From Prevotellaceae bacterium (GTDB lineage: Bacteria; Bacteroidota; Bacteroidia; Bacteroidales; UBA932), in assembly GCA_031278495.1 (NCBI GenBank), contig JAITKG010000183.1, forward strand, positions 1 through 8,486: 8,486 nucleotides of DNA, given 5' to 3'. The notes beneath the pieces are model-generated. The model saw only the letters and a list, made by a program, of their open reading frames with translations, had not been told where the DNA came from and made no database searches. Positions 1 to 3,896 of this stretch are shown here, piece after piece. A program made the position numbers and the translations under genes. Positions within the stretch are counted from its first letter, which is position 1. Every line of letters begins with the position of its first letter.

Positions 1-4
1 GCGC

Positions 5-32
5 TCTTAACTTAGCTCATAGTTCTTAACTT
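5..32. repeat. 9-bp direct repeat upstream of yajC promoter
   Basis: TCTTAACTT occurs at 5-13 and again at 24-32, a start-to-start distance of 19 bp, close to two helical turns. The pair sits directly upstream of the -7 box. It could be a regulator site or the tail of an intergenic repeat cut by the window edge; the sequence does not decide. Confidence 0.4.
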
Positions 33-39
33 TTTTTTG

Positions 40-47
40 TATCTTCG
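40..47 (+). promoter_or_regulatory. Probable -7 promoter box of the yajC operon
   Basis: The octamer TATCTTCG, followed by CAA, matches the Bacteroidota sigma-factor -7 consensus TAnnTTTG at all fixed positions but one. It lies 31 bp before the yajC ATG, so transcription would start near 52-56 and give a leader of about 25 nt, rich in A. No clear TTTG -33 box is visible at the expected distance. A 9-bp direct repeat lies just upstream. Confidence 0.55.
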
Positions 48-78
48 CAACTTAATTCAAAACTAAAAAATAAACAAA

Positions 79-441
79 ATGAAATTAGTAGCATTTTTAC
101 AGGCGGCAGGCGAAGCAGCCGCACAAACAGGCGCTCCGGCACAACAGGGAGCAGGTGGTCTCTTCGGCGGAAATAGCGGATTTTTAATTATGATGCTTTT
201 GCTGTTCGTAGTCATGTATTTTTTTATGATACGACCGCAACAAAAGAAACAGAAAGAACTGCGCAAATTCCGTGAAAGTTTGCAAAAAGGCGATAAAGTC
301 GTGTCGTCAGGCGGTATCTACGGAACGATTGTAGAATTGAAAGACCACTATGCCCTGGTCGAAGTAGATCAAAACGTGAAAATACGCATTGACAAAAGCA
401 CTATCCTGAAAGATATGTCGGACATGCCGCAGGCAAAGTAA
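79..441 (+). CDS. yajC: Preprotein translocase subunit YajC
   Basis: A 120-residue single-span inner-membrane protein that associates with SecDF-SecYEG and assists export of proteins through the Sec channel. An Ala/Gly/Gln-rich N-terminus (residues 8-30) precedes one hydrophobic segment at about 35-51. This is followed at once by the family signature R52-P-Q-Q-K-K-Q-K-E60 and a small basic cytoplasmic domain with G-D-K-V-V-S-S-G-G-I-Y-G-T-I-V. Length and domain order are normal for YajC. The ATG at 79 is the only sensible start and lies in an A-rich leader downstream of the promoter box. It is the first gene of a run of five on the same strand and is followed after 48 bp by the YbbR-like gene, the usual neighbour in Bacteroidota. 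Confidence 0.95.
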   Translation: MKLVAFLQAAGEAAAQTGAPAQQGAGGLFGGNSGFLIMMLLLFVVMYFFMIRPQQKKQKELRKFRESLQKGDKVVSSGGIYGTIVELKDHYALVEVDQNVKIRIDKSTILKDMSDMPQAK

Positions 442-489
442 CGCATTGCTTATAGCAGCACACGCGGTAACCTTGCAAAAACATACGAT

Positions 490-939
490 ATGAAGTTACC
501 CATTTTTAAAAATGTATTCAACAAAAGGACGGGGGTATTTTTTATCTTTGTGTTGATTGCTTCGTTTGTTTGGTTAATGAACAGGCTGTCCAACGAATAC
601 CGCGCCAACCTGCAATTGGAGGTATGCGTTTACAGCAGCACCAATGACAAAACGCCGCACCTCTGTTCCGACGGCGTATTGCCGATAACTGCCCGCACCA
701 GCGGATTCAATATCCTGAAACAACGGTTATCGAAGCCGCCCGTAGAGGTGATTGACCTGAAAGACCAGCCGGTGCGGAAAACAAACGCCAATCGTTATTA
801 CCTGCTCGTAAACGACATCAAACAATTGCTGGACGACGAAATACGCATAGAGTTTTTTGCAAAAGACACCTTATTTTTCACCGGCGTGAATACAAATGAT
901 TTTTTGGAAAACATCAATGAAGAGAGATTAAGTGATTAG
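490..939 (+). CDS. YbbR-like membrane protein, short form, probably truncated
   Basis: A 149-residue protein with a basic N-terminus, one membrane anchor at about residues 14-31 and a roughly 110-residue extracytoplasmic part. The anchor followed by a polar sequence with N-R-L-S-N-E-Y, together with its place between yajC and coaE, identifies it as the YbbR-like protein of this locus. The role in Bacteroidota is unknown; in Firmicutes, YbbR (CdaR) regulates a diadenylate cyclase, but no cyclase gene is visible here. From memory, Bacteroides members have about 300-340 residues with repeated YbbR domains. This one ends after about one domain. The last codons and the TAG stop (937-939) lie inside the octamer array that starts at 924, and the terminal residues R-L-S-D are encoded by repeat sequence. 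It could be a decayed gene or a natural short form. The family call is fairly secure; the truncation is inferred. Confidence 0.75.
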   Translation: MKLPIFKNVFNKRTGVFFIFVLIASFVWLMNRLSNEYRANLQLEVCVYSSTNDKTPHLCSDGVLPITARTSGFNILKQRLSKPPVEVIDLKDQPVRKTNANRYYLLVNDIKQLLDDEIRIEFFAKDTLFFTGVNTNDFLENINEERLSD

Positions 940-1065
940 GTGATTAAGAAATTAAGAGATTAAGAAATTAAGAGATTAAGACTGCTTAAACACCTAATAA
1001 CTTAAACACTCAATCACCTAATCACCTAATAACTTAATCACCTAATCTCTTAATCACTTAATCAC
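924..1065. repeat. Head-to-head octamer tandem arrays forming a long inverted repeat
   Basis: The left arm, 924-979, is seven consecutive 8-bp units of the form GNNATTAR: GAGATTAA, GTGATTAG, GTGATTAA, GAAATTAA, GAGATTAA, GAAATTAA, GAGATTAA. After a 6-bp spacer (980-985) the right arm, 986-1065, is ten 8-bp units of the opposite orientation, mostly YTAANNNC: for example TTAATCAC, CTAATCAC, CTAATAAC. No base is gained or lost between units. The left arm contains no C and the right arm no G on the + strand. The arms are imperfect complements and could fold into a hairpin with a stem of up to about 56 bp in DNA or RNA. The array contains the stop codon of the YbbR-like gene and ends 5 bp before the coaE ATG. 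Both arms have stop codons in all three forward frames. Confidence 0.9.
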
Positions 1066-1070
1066 TTCAA

Positions 1071-1673
1071 ATGGCATATTTCGTAGGTTTAACGGGGGGC
1101 ATTGGCAGCGGGAAAACGCTGGTGGGAGAAGTTTTTTCAACTATGGGAGTGCCTGTGTTTAATGCCGACGAAGAAACCAAAAAATTGTACGACACTGATG
1201 CCGCACTGCGAACACAACTGATAAATTTATTGGGAACGGAAATATACGACGGCAGTAAATTACGCCGCAAACTCATGGCGGAGCGGATTTTTGCGGAGGA
1301 AACACTGTTGGAAAAAGTAAATGGCCTGGTGCATCCGGTGGTTGCCGGGTGTTTCCGGACGTATGCGGCGCAACAAAACGCGCCTTATGTACTCATGGAA
1401 TCGGCGATATTGATGGAAAGCGGCATTGCTTCCATGATGCGGAAAACAATAGCGGTAACCGCTCCTGAAACCCTCCGGTTGCAACGGGTACAACAGCGCG
1501 ACGGCTTGCCGGAAGAAACCGTTCGCCTGCGCATCCGGCAACAATGGACGGACGAACGGCGAAATGCGGCAGCAGACTTCATCCTTGTGAACGACGGGAA
1601 ACAAGCCATACTGCCCCAAGTAATAACCATACACGAAAAGTTGATGTGCCGGTGTGTAGATGTGCTGATATAA
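1071..1673 (+). CDS. coaE: Dephospho-CoA kinase
   Basis: Catalyses the last step of coenzyme A synthesis, ATP-dependent phosphorylation of the ribose 3'-hydroxyl of dephospho-CoA, in the cytoplasm. The protein has 200 residues, the normal family length. The N-terminus carries the P-loop G9-G-I-G-S-G-K-T16 after a V-G-L-T strand, and N31-A-D33 is the position of the conserved acidic residue that binds the acceptor substrate. The later segment with R-x-x-R-V-Q-Q-R-D matches the kinase lid region. The ATG at 1071 places the P-loop at the usual distance from the N-terminus. The region where ribosomes would bind is made of octamer-repeat sequence, so repeat changes could affect its translation. 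The DUF5606 gene follows after 47 bp. Confidence 0.95.
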   Translation: MAYFVGLTGGIGSGKTLVGEVFSTMGVPVFNADEETKKLYDTDAALRTQLINLLGTEIYDGSKLRRKLMAERIFAEETLLEKVNGLVHPVVAGCFRTYAAQQNAPYVLMESAILMESGIASMMRKTIAVTAPETLRLQRVQQRDGLPEETVRLRIRQQWTDERRNAAADFILVNDGKQAILPQVITIHEKLMCRCVDVLI

Positions 1674-1706
1674 TAATTAAAAATACTTTTAACAAACATA
1701 ATTTAT

Positions 1707-1717
1707 AACTCATAATT
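1707..1717. repeat. Short interspersed intergenic motif AACTCATAATT
   Basis: AACTCATAATT just before the DUF5606 start differs at two positions, both A/G, from AGCTCATAGTT at 14-24 before yajC. A related ATTCATAATT lies near 3665-3674. All three are intergenic, which suggests a weak low-complexity repeat family. In 11-bp AT-rich sequences chance is also possible. Confidence 0.3.
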
Positions 1718-1720
1718 ATC

Positions 1721-2140
1721 ATGGTTGATTTACAAAAAATATTTGCTATTACCGGCTATCCCGGTTTATTTCGCCACCTTTCGCAAGGGAGGAACGGCAT
1801 TATTGTAGAATCCATGTTGGACGGGAAACGTATGAATGCCGGCGGTTCCATGCGCGTTACAGCATTGTCCGACGTAGCGATTTACACCGACACGGAAGAA
1901 CTCCCCTTGCGCGATGTGCTTGTAAAAATCAAGGAAAAACAAAACAGCGCGGCTGCCATTGACCATAAATCGGCGCCGGATGTATTGCGGAAATACTTTG
2001 AAGAAGTCTTGCCCGGCTACGACCGCGAACGCTTCTACCCGTCGCACATGAAAAAAGTGCTGGAATGGTACAACCTGCTGCAAAAAAACAACCTGCTCGA
2101 CTTCGAAAAAGAAGAAGAAAACACTAACCCGCCCGCTTAA
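1721..2140 (+). CDS. DUF5606 family protein
   Basis: A 139-residue soluble protein with no signal peptide or membrane segment. It resembles the Bacteroidota DUF5606 family encoded beside coaE: an N-terminal part with I-T-G-Y-P-G-L-F and V-E-S-M-L-D-G-K-R, then L-S-D-V-A-I-Y-T-D-T-E-E-L-P-L-R-D-V-L at about residues 48-67, and a helical C-terminal part with Y-F-E-E-V-L-P-G-Y-D-R-E-R and V-L-E-W-Y-N-L-L. The tail is highly acidic (E-K-E-E-E). As I recall, the N-terminal part has an SH3-like fold, but the function is not known and none is proposed. The ATG at 1721 is preceded by an AT-rich 47-bp gap without a visible promoter or terminator, so cotranscription with coaE is likely. Confidence 0.85.
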   Translation: MVDLQKIFAITGYPGLFRHLSQGRNGIIVESMLDGKRMNAGGSMRVTALSDVAIYTDTEELPLRDVLVKIKEKQNSAAAIDHKSAPDVLRKYFEEVLPGYDRERFYPSHMKKVLEWYNLLQKNNLLDFEKEEENTNPPA

Positions 2141-2175
2141 ATCTTGAAATCTTTAAATCTTGAAATATTAAAATC
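2141..2175. repeat. Octamer array filling the gap before the transporter gene
   Basis: The 35 bp between the DUF5606 stop and the transporter ATG consist of ATCTTGAA, ATCTTTAA, ATCTTGAA, ATATTAAA and a partial unit ATC, with no other bases. The period is 8 bp, as in the larger array at 924-1065, but the unit differs. It supplies the whole translation-initiation region of the next gene. Confidence 0.8.
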
Positions 2176-3585
2176 ATGAAAAAACTATTACGTGAATCCA
2201 AAACGGCACGGTGGGCAGTGCTGCTGTGCCTTGCGCTCCCGATGTTTGCATCCTATTTCTTTGACGACATGTTTTCGATGGTCAGCCAGATTTTTAACAA
2301 TCCAGAATTGTTGGAGCTGGGCTGGGATTCTGAAGACTATGGCTTCTATGGCGGCGCCTATTCGTCGCTTTGCGTCTTCGGCGGGTTAATCATCTGCGGG
2401 ATGCTGCTCGACAAATGGGGCGTCCGTTTTACGGGAACATTATTTGTAACGTTGATGGTCGGCGGGGCGCTCATCGTCGCCTATGCCTTGTCGCCGGCGT
2501 TTTCCGGCAGTATACTTGCCGGCTTTATCGGCAACACGTTGGGATTTGCAAAACCATCGCTGGCGGCGGCTTATGCGGGATGCGCATTGTTCGGGCTGGG
2601 CAGCGAAATTGCCGGCGTGGCGGTAACAAAATCCATTGCAAAATGGTTTAAAGGAAAAGAAATGGCTTTAGCCATGGGATTGCAATTATCCCTCGCGCGC
2701 TTGGGAACAGCCATTGCCCTGCTGCTCGCGCCGATGGTGATTACCGTAAAACAGAATACCTGCTTGCCGTTGCCGGAATCGAACGACATGTCGGAAATCG
2801 GGTTGTTCCTGCTGCTGGTGGGCTTTGTAACGTGGTTTGTGTTTATTTCGTTCGACAAAAAAATGGATAAACAAACGGCGGCAGCCAATGCGAACAACGC
2901 CGGCGAAGAAGATAAATTCAAATTCTCGGACATCGGAAAAATACTTACCAACAAACATTTTATACTTATTTCGTTTTTGTGCGTATTTTTTTATTGCTGT
3001 ATCAATTCCTTCAAACGCTTTGCTGCCGCCATACTTGTACCGCGTTTCGGCGAAGTCGCCATTTCCCTGTTTGGCGTGGAATTCCAAACCTCGTCAATCA
3101 TGATGATTTTGCTGCCCATTTTTACGATAGTGTTCACGCCCCTGTTTGGCTCGGCGATAGATAACAGGGGAAAAGCCACCAAATGGCTGCTCATAGGTTC
3201 GGTGGTGGTGCTTTGCGCGCACCTTATCATTGCATTTGCGCCACAGGTACAGCTTTTCGGGTTTATAGGGCTGTCGCTGCTGGGAGTGGGCTACTCGCTG
3301 GTGCCGGCTGCCATGTGGCCGTCCGTAACGAAAATAGTTCCCGAAAGCAAGTTAGGCACTGCCTATTCGCTTATTTTTTGGATTCAAAATATCGGTTTAA
3401 TGTCCGTGCCGGTAGTGATTGGCAAAATCTTTAAGTCGGTAGATACGCCGGCAGCCGCCGTACCCTATGCCGAAATGGTATTCATTACGTTGGCGTGCAT
3501 TGCCATTATCATTTCCCTGATATTGAAAAAATCTTCGCAAAAACATCCCGAATTGCAATTAGACGCCCCCAATAAAGAGGATTGA
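2176..3585 (+). CDS. Major facilitator superfamily transporter
   Basis: A 469-residue inner-membrane protein with about 12 hydrophobic segments, probably a secondary carrier. TM1 spans about residues 13-33 and ends in an unusual F-F-D30-D31 pair. The loop after TM2 carries MFS motif A, G75-M-L-L-D79-K-W-G-V-R84-F-T-G. A second copy, G325-S-A-I-D-N-R-G-K-A-T-K-W, lies at the equivalent place in the C-terminal half, so the protein is a complete two-halves carrier. A charged central cytoplasmic loop lies at about 228-257. TM1 with R-W-x-V-L and the S-Y-F-F segment recall the MFSD1-like branch as I remember it; this is a weak impression and the substrate cannot be read from the sequence. It starts 35 bp after the DUF5606 gene and ends before a terminator-like hairpin, so it is probably the last gene of the yajC unit. 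Confidence 0.9.
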   Translation: MKKLLRESKTARWAVLLCLALPMFASYFFDDMFSMVSQIFNNPELLELGWDSEDYGFYGGAYSSLCVFGGLIICGMLLDKWGVRFTGTLFVTLMVGGALIVAYALSPAFSGSILAGFIGNTLGFAKPSLAAAYAGCALFGLGSEIAGVAVTKSIAKWFKGKEMALAMGLQLSLARLGTAIALLLAPMVITVKQNTCLPLPESNDMSEIGLFLLLVGFVTWFVFISFDKKMDKQTAAANANNAGEEDKFKFSDIGKILTNKHFILISFLCVFFYCCINSFKRFAAAILVPRFGEVAISLFGVEFQTSSIMMILLPIFTIVFTPLFGSAIDNRGKATKWLLIGSVVVLCAHLIIAFAPQVQLFGFIGLSLLGVGYSLVPAAMWPSVTKIVPESKLGTAYSLIFWIQNIGLMSVPVVIGKIFKSVDTPAAAVPYAEMVFITLACIAIIISLILKKSSQKHPELQLDAPNKED

Positions 3586-3589
3586 CGGT

Positions 3590-3621
3590 TGAATGTGCTA
3601 ATGTGTTTAATTGTTTAATGT
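3590..3621. repeat. Third octamer array, TAATGTG type
   Basis: Four 8-bp units directly follow the transporter stop: TGAATGTG, CTAATGTG, TTTAATTG and TTTAATGT. The period matches the arrays at 924-1065 and 2141-2175, while the unit differs in sequence. With four degenerate units this is the least certain of the three. Confidence 0.55.
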
Positions 3622-3696
3622 GAATAATTTCGTTGAAAGTTGAAAATGGCTGGCGCGCCGGCTAATTCATAATTCTGCACAGGATGCCCCAACAAT

Positions 3697-3725
3697 CAGG
3701 CGGCGGGTATTTCGCCTGCTTTTTG
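3697..3725 (+). terminator. Terminator-like hairpin after the transporter gene
   Basis: A 6-bp perfect GC-rich stem, CAGGCG (3697-3702) with CGCCTG (3713-3718), encloses a 10-nt loop and is followed by CTTTTTG. It lies about 110 bp after the transporter stop and upstream of the alaS promoter, where a Rho-independent terminator is expected. The U-tract is short (five T). The stem is the core of a longer nested inverted repeat: CAGGA 3680-3684 with TCCTG 3731-3735, and AACAA 3691-3695 with TTGTT 3723-3727. Confidence 0.55.
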
Positions 3726-3728
3726 TTA

Positions 3729-3748
3729 TGTCCTGAAAAAAGTTGACA
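3729..3748. mobile_element. Possible solitary insertion-sequence end
   Basis: The 20 bp begin TGTCCTGA and end GTTGACA, with an A-tract between. Read on the other strand this is TGTCAAC, a T-tract, then CAGGACA. From memory this resembles the terminal inverted repeats of some IS3-family elements in Bacteroidota. No transposase gene and no matching second end are visible, so at most it is a relic. The family assignment is unverified. Confidence 0.25.
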
Positions 3749-3773
3749 GGTTAATGTGATTTTTATTTGTTAA

Positions 3774-3795
3774 TTTTTTATTCATTTTTTATTCA
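3774..3795. repeat. Perfect tandem duplication of an 11-bp AT-rich unit
   Basis: TTTTTTATTCA occurs twice in direct succession (3774-3784 and 3785-3795). It is a simple slippage-type repeat upstream of the alaS promoter; no function is evident. Confidence 0.6.
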
Positions 3796-3831
3796 TTGTT
3801 TTCTTGGCGCGCATCCGCTAATTGAATTCCC

Positions 3832-3846
3832 GTAAAAAATTTTTAC
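3832..3846. promoter_or_regulatory. Perfect A/T dyad upstream of the alaS promoter box
   Basis: GTAAAAA and TTTTTAC, separated by one A, form a perfect 15-bp dyad that ends 13 bp before the -7 box. It covers the place where a -33 element would be, and no TTTG -33 box is seen there. It could be an operator or an UP-like AT tract. Confidence 0.3.
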
Positions 3847-3859
3847 AAAAAAATATTTG

Positions 3860-3867
3860 TACTTTTG
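3860..3867 (+). promoter_or_regulatory. Probable -7 promoter box of alaS
   Basis: TACTTTTG, followed by CAC, matches the Bacteroidota -7 consensus TAnnTTTG at every fixed position. Transcription would begin near 3872-3876. That leaves almost no leader for the ATG at 3879 but about 22-25 nt for the ATG at 3897, which supports the later start of alaS. Confidence 0.7.
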
Positions 3868-3896
3868 CACAATAGTAAATGAAAAATAAAACAGCT

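Larger units (their letters stand above)
3651..3829. repeat. Pair of imperfect 25-bp direct repeats
   Basis: Copy 1 (3651-3675) and copy 2 (3805-3829) share TGGCGCGC, then GCTAATT, then AATTC in the same order. The linkers differ: CG versus ATCC, and CAT versus G. The copies start 154 bp apart and enclose the compound hairpin and the IS-end-like sequence. They may be the scar of a duplication or of an inserted element. Confidence 0.45.
3586..3878. other. Repeat-rich intergenic region between transporter gene and alaS
   Basis: These 293 bp contain no plausible gene. From left to right they hold the octamer array, a GC-rich near-palindrome around GGCGCGCC (3652-3659), a compound hairpin (3680-3735), an IS-end-like sequence (3729-3748), an 11-bp tandem duplication (3774-3795), a second copy of the TGGCGCGC-containing repeat (3805-3829), a perfect A/T dyad (3832-3846) and the alaS promoter box (3860-3867). 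The transporter transcript probably ends here and alaS transcription begins here. Confidence 0.7.

Noticed and set aside
924..1065. CRISPR array
   Set aside because: Units are 8 bp, contiguous and degenerate, with no spacers. The architecture is a minisatellite with two opposed arms.
924..1065. Simple Rho-independent terminator between the YbbR-like gene and coaE
   Set aside because: Although it can fold, the stem is almost all A/T and no GC-rich stem followed by a T-tract is present. coaE has no recognisable promoter of its own after it, so termination here is unlikely.
1260..1699. Overlapping - strand open frames opposite coaE
   Set aside because: Two antisense frames overlap each other and the intact coaE; their products have no motifs.
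2571..3087. Open frames on the - strand opposite the transporter gene
   Set aside because: The + strand product is a complete 12-TM carrier with duplicated motif A. The antisense frames have no features of their own.
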